Shown: piece after piece, positions 8,792 to 19,107 of the stretch
Layout of the letters: each line of letters starts with the position of its first letter
Position numbering within the stretch: the stretch's first letter is position 1
Origin: Kingella oralis
Lineage (GTDB): Bacteria; Pseudomonadota; Gammaproteobacteria; Burkholderiales; Neisseriaceae
Direction of reading: 5' to 3'
Assembly (NCBI RefSeq): GCF_014054985.1
Contig: NZ_CP059569.1
Location: 806,001 to 870,000 of the forward strand
Length of the DNA stretch: 64,000 nt
Translations under genes and position numbers: made by a program
The notes under the pieces: model-generated
What the model saw: only the letters and a program-made list of their open reading frames with translations
What the model was told of the DNA's origin: nothing
Database searches by the model: none

Positions 8792-8873
8792 GTAGGGTGT
8801 GTGGCTTTGCCACGCACGCGGTTTGCAAAATCTCAACCCAAGCCCGCGTGCGTGCCTGCGGCACACACCCTAC
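8792..8873. repeat. 82-bp inverted repeat (GTAGGGTGTGTGG family)
   Basis: The arms are about 30 bp (left GTAGGGTGTGTGGCTTTGCC; right ends GGCACACACCCTAC). The arm sequence recurs in the 80-bp direct repeats near 23.6 and 23.9 kb and near 18.8 kb. It fills most of the 336-bp gap before the next gene, along with a DUS pair. Confidence 0.65.
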
Positions 8874-9039
8874 ACACTGTCATCAGCGACGCGGCAGATT
8901 ATCCATATTGCGCATTCATACACGTTGTCATACGCCATTTGGCGATGCGCCGTCGCCACTCCATTGCGTTTCAGGCTGCCTTTGTTGCCTATTTAAAGGC
9001 AGCCTGAAAATCGCCCTCACACCATTTTCAGGCTGCCCC

Positions 9040-10554
9040 ATGAAACCCCACCGCACCCTTATCATCTCCGTGTTTATCGTTGCCAGCTGCGGCTTGGCGT
9101 ATGAACTCATCACCGCCGCGCTGGCAAGCTATCTGCTGGGCGACAGCATTTTCCAATACTCGCTCATCATCGGGCTGTATCTGTTTTCCATGGGCATCGG
9201 CGCGCACCTCACGCGCTACATCGCCGATAAAGACGTGTTGCACCGCTTTATAGAAATCGAGCTGCTGGTGGGGTTGATTGGCGGTATTTCCGCGCTGTTT
9301 CTGTTTACCGCGTTCGGCATCGCCGCCGCGCCGTTTCGCACGCTGCTGTATGCGCTGGTTGCCGTTATCGGCACGGTGGTCGGCATGGAAATCCCGCTGG
9401 TGATGCGCGTGCTCAACGAGCAACGGCTCGCATTCAAAGACACCGTTGCCCGCGTGCTCACCTTTGACTACATGGGCGCGCTTGCCGTGTCGCTGCTGTT
9501 TCCGCTTTTCCTTGCGCCCAAGCTCGGCATGGCACGCTCCGCGCTGCTGTTCGGCTTGCTCAACGCCGCCGTTGCCCTGCTCACCGCGCGCGTTTTCAGG
9601 CTGCATCTGCCGCGCTATCGCAGCCTGAAATGGCGCAGCTACGCCGTGCTGCTGTTGCTGCTGGTTGCCTTTGTTTTTGCCAACCGCTGGGTGTTCCAAG
9701 CCGAGCAGCGTTATTTTGGCGACCCCGTGGTGTTTGAAAGCCATTCGCCCTACCAGCGGCTGGTGGTAACGCAATGGAAAGACGATACCCGCTTGTATAT
9801 TAACGGCAATTTGCAATTCTCCTCGCGCGACGAAGCCCGTTACCACGAAGCCCTTGTCATCCCCGCCATGCAAGCCGCCGCGCAGCACAAGCGCGTGTTG
9901 ATTTTGGGCGGCGGCGATGGTTTGGCGGCGCGAGAAGTGTTGAAATATCCGCAAGTTCAACAAGTTACGCTAGTGGATTTAGACCCCGATATGACGCGCA
10001 CTTTTCAAACGTCTGCCAAACTGGTTGCCCTGAACCAAAACGCACTCAACCATCCCAAGCTGCGCATCATCAACGACGATGCCGCGCAATGGCTGCAACA
10101 CACCGCCGCGCAGTTTGATGTCATCATCATTGACCTGCCCGACCCCTCCAATTTTGCGCTGGGCAAGCTGTATTCCGTGCCGATGTACCGTCTGGTGGCG
10201 CGGCATTTGGCAGCGGGCGGCAAGATGGTGGTGCAATCCACCTCGCCTTATTTTGCGCCCCATGCGTATTGGTCGGTGGTGGCGACGCTGGAAGCGGCAG
10301 GGTTGAAAACCGCGCCGTATCATGTGTATGTGCCCAGCTTCGGCGAATGGGGTTATGTGTTGGCGGGCGCAGAAGCCGATTTCAGGCTGCCCATCCGCGT
10401 GGACGTGCCTACCCGTTTTTTGAACGCGGCGGAAATGGCGCAAATGTTCCGCTTCCCCGCCGACATGGCGCGGCGCGAGGTTGAACCGAATTATCTGAAT
10501 AACCAAAAATTGGTGGCGTATTTTGAGCAGGATTGGGCGAATGTGATGCGGTGA
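9040..10554 (+). CDS. membrane-anchored spermidine synthase-like protein
   Basis: A 504-residue protein with about seven hydrophobic N-terminal segments (to about residue 210) followed by a Rossmann-fold aminopropyltransferase domain. The binding motif ILGGGDGLAAREVLKY followed by VTLVDLDPDMT is the spermidine synthase S-adenosyl signature, and IIIDLPDPSN matches the catalytic-acid segment. Such fusions are usually annotated as membrane polyamine aminopropyltransferases; their substrate is often untested. The upstream part of the frame is DUS and inverted-repeat DNA, so the ATG at MKPHRTLIIS is chosen. No speD or polyamine gene is adjacent. Confidence 0.85.
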   Translation: MKPHRTLIISVFIVASCGLAYELITAALASYLLGDSIFQYSLIIGLYLFSMGIGAHLTRYIADKDVLHRFIEIELLVGLIGGISALFLFTAFGIAAAPFRTLLYALVAVIGTVVGMEIPLVMRVLNEQRLAFKDTVARVLTFDYMGALAVSLLFPLFLAPKLGMARSALLFGLLNAAVALLTARVFRLHLPRYRSLKWRSYAVLLLLLVAFVFANRWVFQAEQRYFGDPVVFESHSPYQRLVVTQWKDDTRLYINGNLQFSSRDEARYHEALVIPAMQAAAQHKRVLILGGGDGLAAREVLKYPQVQQVTLVDLDPDMTRTFQTSAKLVALNQNALNHPKLRIINDDAAQWLQHTAAQFDVIIIDLPDPSNFALGKLYSVPMYRLVARHLAAGGKMVVQSTSPYFAPHAYWSVVATLEAAGLKTAPYHVYVPSFGEWGYVLAGAEADFRLPIRVDVPTRFLNAAEMAQMFRFPADMARREVEPNYLNNQKLVAYFEQDWANVMR

Positions 10555-10638
10555 TGAACGCGGAGTAGGTTTTCAGACTGCCTTTGCGGCGAGACAGAGG
10601 CAGCCTGAAAATATTTTTGAGCATAACAGGAGAGAACG

Positions 10639-10905
10639 ATGAACCAACTATCTTGGAACGAGGCCGCAGTTATCAGCGCGTTGGCTGCGGTGTTGTCGTG
10701 GATTTATCCGCCGTTTATTTGCTTTATCGGCGTGGGCGGCGTGTGCGCAGCAACTTTTGGCGGCATTGCCTTGCTGGAATTGCGCGAAACGCCCGCGCGC
10801 GGGCTGGCTTTGGCGCGATTGGGCTGGTATGTGGGCTGGATAAACATCGCGGCGTATGTGTATTTGATGGCGGGCTTGGTTCGGCAAGCCATAGCGGGTG
10901 GTTAG
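10639..10905 (+). CDS. small hypothetical membrane protein
   Basis: An 88-residue protein with two hydrophobic segments (about 9-45 and 62-84) and a strong ribosome site (ACAGGAGAGAACG). The pattern GGIALLELRETPARGLALARLG resembles small DUF4190-type proteins, where two membrane segments flank a short polar loop. The role is unknown. It lies between two DUS-bounded repeats and looks monocistronic. Confidence 0.65.
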   Translation: MNQLSWNEAAVISALAAVLSWIYPPFICFIGVGGVCAATFGGIALLELRETPARGLALARLGWYVGWINIAAYVYLMAGLVRQAIAGG

Positions 10906-11009
10906 TGAGCGGGGCGCATGGATTGTGGCGCGGCAATCGGATGGTTGGCGTGTTGCGGATTTTCAGGCTGAAACCTTTGCAAAACCCCAGTGGCAGCCTG
11001 AAATTTAAA

Positions 11010-11096
11010 ATGGAGCGGCGACGGCTCGTCGCCAAATAGTTGATTTAAAGCAGTTTTGCTAATTGAAAATATGTCGGCAAGCCGCCAACGCTCCAT
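11010..11096. repeat. MITE-like palindrome, copy 3
   Basis: A full copy of the 86-88 bp element with clear arms (ATGGAGCGGCGACGGCTC; GCCGCCAACGCTCCAT) and the shared tail TTTTGCAAAGGTTTCAGG after it. It lies in a 452-bp gene-free gap that also carries several DUS and a piece of the CGGGCATAAATG.CCGACCTAC repeat (about 11285-11365). Confidence 0.8.
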
Positions 11097-11357
11097 CGGT
11101 TACAGGTTTTGCAAAGGTTTCAGGCTGTCAATGGGGGTAGGGCAGCCTGAAAACGGATTGGAAGGTATTGGCTTGCCGATATTCATTTGAAGGCAGCCTG
11201 AAAACGTGTATGGCATGGTTTTCAGGCTGCCTTAAACCGCGTGCGTAGCGGAGCTACACGCCCTGCGGCTTGCTGCGGTTTGCGGTGGGTTGGGTATTGA
11301 TGCCCGACATTTTTTTTAAATGTTCGGGTGTCTGCCCATCGGGCATAAATGACCGAC

Positions 11358-12044
11358 CTACTCATCTCGCGCCGCACACCGCCAACGCCTCGCAAAACCC
11401 CGCCGGTGTTCGGGCAGATATTTTTCCACCACCGCTCGCGCGTCTTGCGACCATTCTTCGGCAAACCCGCCATCACCGACATCGCAGAAAATTTTCCGCC
11501 CGCTGCCCTCGTATGCGGTTTCCAATTCGCGCAACGCCGCCAGCGTATCCATAAAAGCCGCCAAACTCGGCGCAACGCTCGTGCGGTTTTCCACCGTGCC
11601 GTAGCCTGTCGGCAGCCAGAATACAGGGCATTCGGGCTGGACAGTGTCGGCGAACAGCACCGAATCATCAACCAGCCGCGCAAAAATCACCCAGCTTGGC
11701 TGCCATTGCAGGTTTGGCACAAGCTCGTGGGTTTTGCTGTCCGCAACGATAGACCAGCCCTCCGGTGCGTCTGCCAGCTCTTCGTAGTCCAACCATTCCA
11801 CCAATCCGTCCAACAACGGCAAAAAACCGCTGCTTTCGTCCAATCTGCCGATGCGGATATGGCGGTAAAACCCGCCCAGCGCGTCCATGTTTTCGGGCAG
11901 GCTGCCCATAGCCGGCAATTCGCTGTGCGGCACGCGGTGTGCGCCGTAGCCGATGCCGTTGGGGAAGTATGGCAGCGGCAGCAGTTCGCGCGGCTGGGGA
12001 AGGTATTGCAGGTGAAACAGGCGGGCGAAGTGTTTTAGGTTCAT
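11358..12044 (-). CDS. hypothetical protein, possible SUKH/SMI1-KNR4-like
   Basis: A 228-residue soluble protein with a good ribosome site (AAGGACAACCC) before its ATG. There is no signal peptide or membrane segment. The pattern WSIVADSKTHELVP..WQPSWVIFARLVDD..FADT..PVFWLPTGYG, then a C-terminal helix SLAAFMDTLAAL, recalls SUKH-superfamily proteins, many of which are toxin immunity proteins; this is a weak pattern match only. The C-terminal codons and stop run directly into a dispersed repeat (CGACCTACTCATC), so the tail may have been changed by repeat insertion. Confidence 0.55.
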   Translation of the reverse strand: MNLKHFARLFHLQYLPQPRELLPLPYFPNGIGYGAHRVPHSELPAMGSLPENMDALGGFYRHIRIGRLDESSGFLPLLDGLVEWLDYEELADAPEGWSIVADSKTHELVPNLQWQPSWVIFARLVDDSVLFADTVQPECPVFWLPTGYGTVENRTSVAPSLAAFMDTLAALRELETAYEGSGRKIFCDVGDGGFAEEWSQDARAVVEKYLPEHRRGFARRWRCAARDE

Positions 12045-12188
12045 GGGTTGTCCTTTCGCAAAGGGGGTGGGCTACCTGAAAACGAACGGAGTGAGTTTCA
12101 GCGGAGCTAAAACGAGCGCAGCGGGTTTCTGCGAAGCTAAAAGGGTTGAGGCAGCCTGAAAACGTGAAATCTTGTTTTTGGCTTGTTT

Positions 12189-12440
12189 TCAGGCTGCCTC
12201 ACCGCTTTGCTGCGCCTGCGCCCATGCCACGGCGGTGGTAATGGCGGCTTTGGCCTGCGGGCTGTTTTTCCAGCAGCTTGAACCTGTGAGCAAAGCGCCT
12301 TGCTGCAAAATATCGGTGGGGTCAGCCGTTGCCAGTTTGGCGACATCGTCCAAGCCCATTTGCTGCAAACGCTGCAACACGGTTTTGCCCACGCCTTTTA
12401 CGGCGAGCAGGCTGGCGGTTTGGGTTTCAGTGAAGGGCAT
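12189..12440 (-). CDS. small helix-hairpin-helix protein
   Basis: An 83-residue protein starting MPFTETQTASLLAVKGVGKTVLQRLQQMG. LLAVKGVGKTVLQRLQ is a helix-hairpin-helix motif (GVGK turn), as used for non-specific DNA binding, and LDDVAKLATADPTDI resembles a second such unit. The layout is like the small Cdd1/DUF4332-type proteins. The ATG at 12440 has AGGAAAAATC before it; the longer frame upstream is DUS. The final GEAA and TGA stop are supplied by a DUS. It is 74 bp downstream of the TOPRIM-like gene and separated from it by a DUS hairpin. Confidence 0.65.
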   Translation of the reverse strand: MPFTETQTASLLAVKGVGKTVLQRLQQMGLDDVAKLATADPTDILQQGALLTGSSCWKNSPQAKAAITTAVAWAQAQQSGEAA

Positions 12441-12514
12441 GATTTTTCCTTTGTGGCGGTGGAGAATGTGCGGGCAGCCTGAAAAGCATTTTTCCGTTTT
12501 CAGGCTGCCTCTTT

Positions 12515-13087
12515 TCACTGGGCAGATGGATTGAAATACTGAACAAACTCTTTTGCGCTCGGGCAGTTGGGGTGTTGTGCAGCGCGTTCAATGGAGAAAT
12601 CCCAATATTTCGCCATACGGTTAGCGCAGATTAGTTTTGAACCCACGCCGCGCACGCTTTTTTCGTTGATGATTTCACGAATACGCTCCCAAGGTTTATC
12701 TTGTGTCTGCTCGGGATATTCTTCATGGAATTGACTAATTTGTAAAAAATTGCACATGGCTTGCGAGTCCGCCAAATACCATGCTTCCAATGCTTTAATG
12801 GCGATAAATATAAATTCAATCTTCTCGTGTGATATGCGTTTGCGCACATTTTCGGCACAAGGATCATCTTCCAAATCAGTCAAAACAAATAATTTCTCCA
12901 CACCTAAATTGGCAAATTCCGCCAAATGTGAATCCATATATTCAGGCAGCAGATTCCCCCCGCCTTTTGCATCTTGTACTTTGACCAACTCAAAACCGCA
13001 TTTGGCAAAGAAATCACGGAAATTTTGTGATGTTTCCAGCAGTTTCTTTTCGCTTGCTCCTTCCACGATAAAGCCGATTTTTACCAT
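12515..13087 (-). CDS. TOPRIM-like protein of a two-gene ATPase module (DUF4276/RloB-like)
   Basis: A 190-residue protein. It opens with IGFIVEGASEKKLLE, where Glu9 fits the first catalytic acid of a TOPRIM fold; VLTDLEDDP (about 69-77) fits the DxD-type second motif, and KALEAWYLAD (98-107) plus the ending CPSAKEFVQYF match the DUF4276/RloB-like group found beside ATPases. I infer a nuclease-type effector. Its ATG overlaps the stop of the ATPase gene by 7 bp (ATGGTAA), so translation is probably coupled. A longer frame starting 11 codons upstream lies wholly inside the ATPase gene and is not preferred. Confidence 0.75.
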   Translation of the reverse strand: MVKIGFIVEGASEKKLLETSQNFRDFFAKCGFELVKVQDAKGGGNLLPEYMDSHLAEFANLGVEKLFVLTDLEDDPCAENVRKRISHEKIEFIFIAIKALEAWYLADSQAMCNFLQISQFHEEYPEQTQDKPWERIREIINEKSVRGVGSKLICANRMAKYWDFSIERAAQHPNCPSAKEFVQYFNPSAQ

Positions 13088-14307
13088 GGCGAGCCTCCAC
13101 CCAAAATATTGGTTAGCCAAGCGGTATCTAAGGGAATTTTGTTTTTATCCACGCTTGAACCCCGCAAACTTTTCACTTGTGTTGCTCCATTTTCCTGCTG
13201 CACAAAAAACAGTTCTTCCACTTCGCTATTCCGTACCACAGATTCGCTGTGAGTGGTCAGAATAACCGTGTGTTTGCCTGATTCTGCCATTTTGTTGCGG
13301 ATAAAGCCGATAATCTCGCCAATGGCTTTGGGATGAATGCCGCGCTCGGGCTCTTCAATAATCGTAATTCCGTACTCGTTATAGCGGCTTAGAATGGCAG
13401 TTAGGATACAAATCACATAAATTGTGCCGTCTGAAATCAGGTGTGCAGGGAATTGTTTACCGCTGGCTTCTGTAAAGGATAAACCTACCGAACCATCCAA
13501 GCGATTAGCAGAGGCATTGATTTCTTGCATTTGCGGAACGATGAGTTCCAGCCATTCCATCAGGGTTTCGCGGAAATCATCGTCCTTTTCTAGTTTGGCG
13601 AGTACGGCAGTGATGTTGTTGCCATTGGGGTTAAGTTCATCTGAATTGATGATGTCGCGGCTGGGATATTTAGCGGTGAATGGGTCAATACGGAAAATTT
13701 TTATATTAGTTACAAAATCAAATAGCTCAATATAGTCAAAATCTTCAATCATTAATAATGTAGAAAACTTAGATGGTTTAGAGCTGGTTAAACGAAATTC
13801 TTTTAAAGTTTCATAAGCATGGTTATTTAAATATTGTGCAACATCACTCCTTGCTTCCTTAATTTTATTTGCCAATTCATTCATATTACTTTTATATTCA
13901 CTAAGAATAGCCTCAGCTTCTTTTGTATTTTCAATATTACTAATAAAAACAATATTATTATCTTTTGATAATTCTTCTTCAATAATAAAATTTCCATCTT
14001 CTGAAAATCTTAATTTTGATAAATAGGAAAAAATTGCGCTATTTAAATTTACTTCTATTTTTAACAGCATTTCTTTTGATACTTCACTATCGTTTCTCTT
14101 TGGCAAAATATCACTCAATCCACCAAAATCTTTAATAGCACTATCTAACCCATAACGTATTACCGCCCCAAAAAACGCCAACGCCTCCACCAAATTACTC
14201 TTCCCCGCCCCATTTGCCCCAGCCAGCACCATCAAAGAAGGCACATCTTCCAGCACTAAATGTCCAATACTTTTATAGCCTTTGATTTCCAATCGCTTGA
14301 TTTTCAT
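13081..14307 (-). CDS. ABC-type AAA ATPase of a putative defence module
   Basis: A 408-residue SMC/RecF/OLD-type ATPase. It begins MKIKRLEIKGYKSIG, has Walker A GANGAGKS (30-37), a signature-like ISDGT (291-295), Walker B ITIIEEPE (314-321) and the switch histidine TTHSES (351-356). The middle 200 residues, between the two ATP-binding halves, are variable and coded by DNA clearly richer in A and T than the flanks (roughly 13.68-14.16 kb), a sign of transfer. It is the first gene of an overlapping pair with a TOPRIM-like protein. By analogy with PARIS, AbiL and OLD/Gabija pairs, it may sense infection and control the partner; this is inference. Confidence 0.85.
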   Translation of the reverse strand: MKIKRLEIKGYKSIGHLVLEDVPSLMVLAGANGAGKSNLVEALAFFGAVIRYGLDSAIKDFGGLSDILPKRNDSEVSKEMLLKIEVNLNSAIFSYLSKLRFSEDGNFIIEEELSKDNNIVFISNIENTKEAEAILSEYKSNMNELANKIKEARSDVAQYLNNHAYETLKEFRLTSSKPSKFSTLLMIEDFDYIELFDFVTNIKIFRIDPFTAKYPSRDIINSDELNPNGNNITAVLAKLEKDDDFRETLMEWLELIVPQMQEINASANRLDGSVGLSFTEASGKQFPAHLISDGTIYVICILTAILSRYNEYGITIIEEPERGIHPKAIGEIIGFIRNKMAESGKHTVILTTHSESVVRNSEVEELFFVQQENGATQVKSLRGSSVDKNKIPLDTAWLTNILGGGSPW

Positions 14308-14330
14308 TTTTCAACCTCTCTGTATGTTTA

Positions 14331-14361
14331 GGCAGCCTGAAACATATTTTCAGGCTGCCTG
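14331..14361 (-). terminator. inverted DUS pair after ettA
   Basis: AGGCAGCCTGAAA and TTTCAGGCTGCCT are separated by only 5 bases, giving a tight 13-bp hairpin between ettA and the ATPase gene. It separates ettA transcription from the accessory island. Confidence 0.75.
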
Positions 14362-14370
14362 TCCGTCTAA

Positions 14371-16047
<1,677 letters not shown>

Positions 16048-16157
16048 AGATGCTCCTTGTTGGAATGGTTGAGGAAAGGGGGGAGGCAGCCTGAAAACGA
16101 GCGTAGCGAGTTTCAGCGAAGCTAAAACAGCATTTTAAAAAGCGTTTTCAGGCTGCT

Positions 16158-16718
16158 TTAAAGGTAATCGTGTTGCGACATACGAGAAAGGTAATCGTCT
16201 GGCGACATATAAGAAGTTAGCCTTTCAATCGGGCAGTGTTCGCGGATGGCTGCGATAACGCCACGTAGTCCTCCACGAAGCATATCGGTTAGGGGGATTG
16301 CTTTGTTCTTCTCTCGTTGCCAAAAGTATTTGGCTGGCGGATGGGGGTCTTGTTTCAAAATATAAAATAAAAAATAGCTTGTTGTACGATTACTACGAAC
16401 GGCGCGGATATAAAAATTGTCAATATCCTGCCAAGCAACAAAGGTTTTGTGCAAAGAAAACAGGGTGTGGTAGTGGATGCCATCTTTGCCGATTTCTATC
16501 CAGTTTGGCGTTAGGATAGCGCGCAAGCATTTAAAGGAAAACCGAATTGAGATGTTACAAGAAAAAGCACAAACCCAGCTTATCGGTGTGAGCAGTATCC
16601 GCCAACTAGAATTCATAACAAGCCACACTGCGGCGAGAATGCTGAAATAAGCAACTGGCAGGAAAACAATTAAATAGAATAGAACGAGCCAAATATCGAT
16701 TTTAAGCGTGGTATTCAT
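16158..16718 (-). CDS. hypothetical membrane protein
   Basis: A 186-residue protein with two or three hydrophobic segments in the first 70 residues (about 9-31, 36-56) and a soluble C-terminal region that could be a PH-like fold (WIEIGKDGIHYHTLF..WQDIDNFYIRAV). The codon use and base composition are more AT-rich than the neighbours. The last 18 residues contain a small tandem duplication (MSPDDYLSR / MSQHDYL), mirrored in the DNA at 16161-16212. Function not recognised. Confidence 0.65.
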   Translation of the reverse strand: MNTTLKIDIWLVLFYLIVFLPVAYFSILAAVWLVMNSSWRILLTPISWVCAFSCNISIRFSFKCLRAILTPNWIEIGKDGIHYHTLFSLHKTFVAWQDIDNFYIRAVRSNRTTSYFLFYILKQDPHPPAKYFWQREKNKAIPLTDMLRGGLRGVIAAIREHCPIERLTSYMSPDDYLSRMSQHDYL

Positions 16719-16882
16719 GGTTTTATCTGGGATTTAGGCAGCCTGAAAACGAGCGTAGCGCGTTTCGGCGAAGCTAAAACGGCATTTAAACATTTAAAAA
16801 AGCGTTTTCAGGCTGCCTTTGGGTTTTGCGCTGTTTAGGCAGCCTGAAAACGGAAAAACAGGTTTTCAGGCTGCCTTTGGCG

Positions 16883-18196
16883 TTATTCCAAATCGCCGTT
16901 TTTCAGCGCATCAAACTTGGCTTTCATGGTCGGATTTTTGCGCGTGAGTTTTTTGACGGTTAGCTCTTCGGCTTTGTTGTTGGCAAGGCGCAGGTTGTTT
17001 TCCGTGCCCAAGAGGTCGGCTTTGGTTTTTTCCAGATGGCGGATGGTGTCGTCGATGTGTTTGATGGCAGCCTGAAACTTCTCGCTGGCGAGGCGGTAGT
17101 TGCGCCCGAATTTTTCGCGGAAGTCGTCGAGCTCGTTTTCAAAGTTGGTGATGTCGATGTGTTGCTCGCGCATGGCGGCGACTTCTTGTTTGTATTTGAG
17201 GGCGTTGAGCCCTGCGTTGCGCAACAGGGAGATGATGGGGATGAAAAACTGGGGGCGCACGACGTACATTTTGGGGTAGGCGTGGGATACGTCCACAATG
17301 CCGCCGTTGTAGAGTTCGCTGTCGCTTTCCAGCAGCGAGACGAGCACGGCGTATTCGCAGTTTTTTTCGCGGCGGTCTTTGTCCAGCTCTTTGAAAAAGT
17401 GTTCGTTTTTCTTTTTGGTGGCGGTTTCGTCGTTTTCGTTTTTCATTTCAAACATGATGGAGACGATTTCGTTGCCTGCGCCGTCTTGCTCGCGGAAGAT
17501 GTAGTCGCCTTTGCTGCCGCCGGCGGCATCGTTGTCTTTGCCGAACTGGGCTTGCGGGAACGCCATGGCGCGGATGCGGTTGAACTCGGTTTCGCAATGG
17601 GCTTCCAGGCTTTCGCCGACCATTTTGGTGGATTGGCGGGCTTTGAAGTCTTTGTAGAACGCGACTTCTTCGTCTTTGTGTTTGAGCTGGATTTCGTAGC
17701 GTTCGCGCAGGGCGTTTTGGGCGAGTTGGTTTTGGCTGTCGCGCAGTTGGAGCTGGGCGGCAAGCTCGGTGAGTTCGCGTTCTTTGGCGGCGAGGGCTTC
17801 GCGGATGGCAAGTTCGCGTTCTAAGCTCATGCGTTGGGCGAGGGCTTGGTTTTGGCTTTGCAGCTCGGTGATTTGGCGGGTTTTTTCGGCTAATTCGCTT
17901 TTCAGGCTGCCTGATAGGTTGGCGAGGGCGAGTTGGTTGTCTTTTTCGTGGTTGGCGAGTTGGTGGGCAAGCTCGGCGATTTGGGCTTCTTTTTGCGCGA
18001 GGGTTTGGCTGTATCGTTGCTTGTCTTGGGCTTGCTGGACGGCGAGTTCGCTTTTGGCTTGCGCTTGGGCTTGGGCAAGGCGTTCATGCACTTCGGCTTG
18101 AAATTCTTGGGTGCGGACTTGGTTGAGGATGTCGGCGTAGCTGGCTTCGTTGATAGTGAAGGCGGTGTGGCAGTGGGGGCATTTGATTTCGTGCAT
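16883..18196 (-). CDS. DUF2130 coiled-coil protein with N-terminal zinc ribbon
   Basis: A 437-residue protein. It starts MHEIKCPHCHTAFTI with a CPHC motif, then a long coiled coil rich in Q, A, E and L (about 25-200), then the DUF2130 domain (GESLEAHCETEFNRIRAMAFP..FGKDNDAAGGSKGDYIFRE...SIMFEMKNENDETATKKKNEHFFKELDKDR). The pattern D-Y-I-F-R / E-M-K-N resembles the core of PD-(D/E)XK nucleases and RmuC-like proteins, so a DNA-related role is possible but unproven. The start at 18196 is chosen because the longer frame upstream is DUS and repeat DNA. Confidence 0.85.
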   Translation of the reverse strand: MHEIKCPHCHTAFTINEASYADILNQVRTQEFQAEVHERLAQAQAQAKSELAVQQAQDKQRYSQTLAQKEAQIAELAHQLANHEKDNQLALANLSGSLKSELAEKTRQITELQSQNQALAQRMSLERELAIREALAAKERELTELAAQLQLRDSQNQLAQNALRERYEIQLKHKDEEVAFYKDFKARQSTKMVGESLEAHCETEFNRIRAMAFPQAQFGKDNDAAGGSKGDYIFREQDGAGNEIVSIMFEMKNENDETATKKKNEHFFKELDKDRREKNCEYAVLVSLLESDSELYNGGIVDVSHAYPKMYVVRPQFFIPIISLLRNAGLNALKYKQEVAAMREQHIDITNFENELDDFREKFGRNYRLASEKFQAAIKHIDDTIRHLEKTKADLLGTENNLRLANNKAEELTVKKLTRKNPTMKAKFDALKNGDLE

Positions 18197-18406
18197 TTTA
18201 GGTGGGGTGATGGAGGGTTGGGATGGTGGGGATTTTAACAGATGGGGGGAGTAGGGCAGGGGTGGGGTGGAAAATAAAACTGTTGGGTGTTGTGGCAAGT
18301 GGTTTTTGTTGGGCGAATTGGGTTTCAGGCTGCCTTTAATTGAATGGGTAGAGGCAGCCTGAAAAGGGGTTGCTGCTTTGTGGTTGGCTTGGGATGTAGC
18401 TTTAAC

Positions 18407-18651
18407 CATGCGCTTCATGCCAGCGGGGCACTTACTTTTCTTTGCTTCGCCAAAGAGAAGTAAGCAAAAGAAAGGCGACCCCGACGTGCAGGTTCGCTGC
18501 GCGAACTACCCTCACTCCGCATCCTTTTTTCGGCGCGTGCGAACTAGCCGCGCTGCGCACGTCGTCGGACAAGCGCACGCTTTTTTCCGAAAAAAGAATG
18601 CTGCGTTCGGCTGGACGTAGGGGAGGGGGTGGCAGTAGTAAACGTTTGTGA
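18407..18651 (+). repeat. ~245-bp structured dispersed repeat, copy A
   Basis: The repeat contains an inverted CTTACTTTTCTTTGC / AAAGAAAAGTAAG hairpin, then a larger stem bounded by a TTTTTTCGG.. and ..CCGAAAAAAGAATG pair, and ends CGTAGGGGAG. Copies B (41216-41464, same strand) and C (51850-52092, opposite strand) are nearly the same length. Base changes between copies are not codon-like. Confidence 0.8.
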
Positions 18652-18712
18652 GGCGTTAGGCAGCCTGCGAAGCGTAGCGGAGTTGCGAAGCTAAAATCAA
18701 TTTATCCAGTAG

Positions 18713-18743
18713 AAAATCGTTTGGCTCAATACCAAGCGGTTTT
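18713..18743. repeat. terminator-like hairpin, AAAACCGTTTGG family
   Basis: AAAATCGTTTGG and CCAAGCGGTTTT pair with a 7-base loop. It is related to the hairpins at 4714 and 41503. No gene ends nearby, so its role here is unclear. Confidence 0.6.
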
Positions 18744-18925
18744 GTTTTTCAGGCTGCCTTTGGTGGATGTGGCAAGGTGTGTAAACGGCGTGCGCAGCGA
18801 AGCTGCACACCCTACGGCTGCTGGTGTCATCAACCATGCGAGGATGTAAACAGCAAATGTCGGCGAGCTGCCGACGCTCCATTTTTAGGTTTTCAGGCTG
18901 CCTTTGGTGGGTGTGGCAAGTTTGT

Positions 18926-19016
18926 AGGTTGGGCATTTATGCCCGACAAACACAAACCTGTTTATCTTTTAGATACACCACAACTAAAAACATCGGGCAT
19001 AAATGCCCGACCTACT
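18926..19016. repeat. inverted repeat with GGCATTTATGCCCGAC arms
   Basis: GTAGGTTGGGCATTTATGCC at the left pairs with GGGCATAAATGCCCGACCTAC-type sequence at the right. Part of the same repeat is seen at about 11285-11365. Confidence 0.65.
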
Positions 19017-19107
19017 TAGGGTTAGTTTTCAGGCTGCCTTTGTTGGATAAACAGAGGCAGCCTGAAAATCATATACGCGCAACAATCGGCGTTAAGCCCA
19101 CCTCGCG

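Larger units (their letters stand above)
18197..19107. other. 911-bp gene-free repeat region
   Basis: No supported gene is seen. The region holds the 245-bp repeat (18407-18651), a terminator-like hairpin (18713-18743), a half copy of the MITE (about 18857-18882) and an inverted repeat (about 18926-19016), all spaced by DUS. Short open frames here belong to the repeats. Confidence 0.8.

Noticed and set aside
9028..9963. Open frame opposite the spermidine-synthase-like gene
   Set aside because: Q/H/R-rich shadow with no recognisable domain; the plus-strand gene has clear motifs.
17036..17824. Long open frame opposite the DUF2130 gene
   Set aside because: It mirrors the coiled-coil codons and has valine/phenylalanine-rich low-complexity text.
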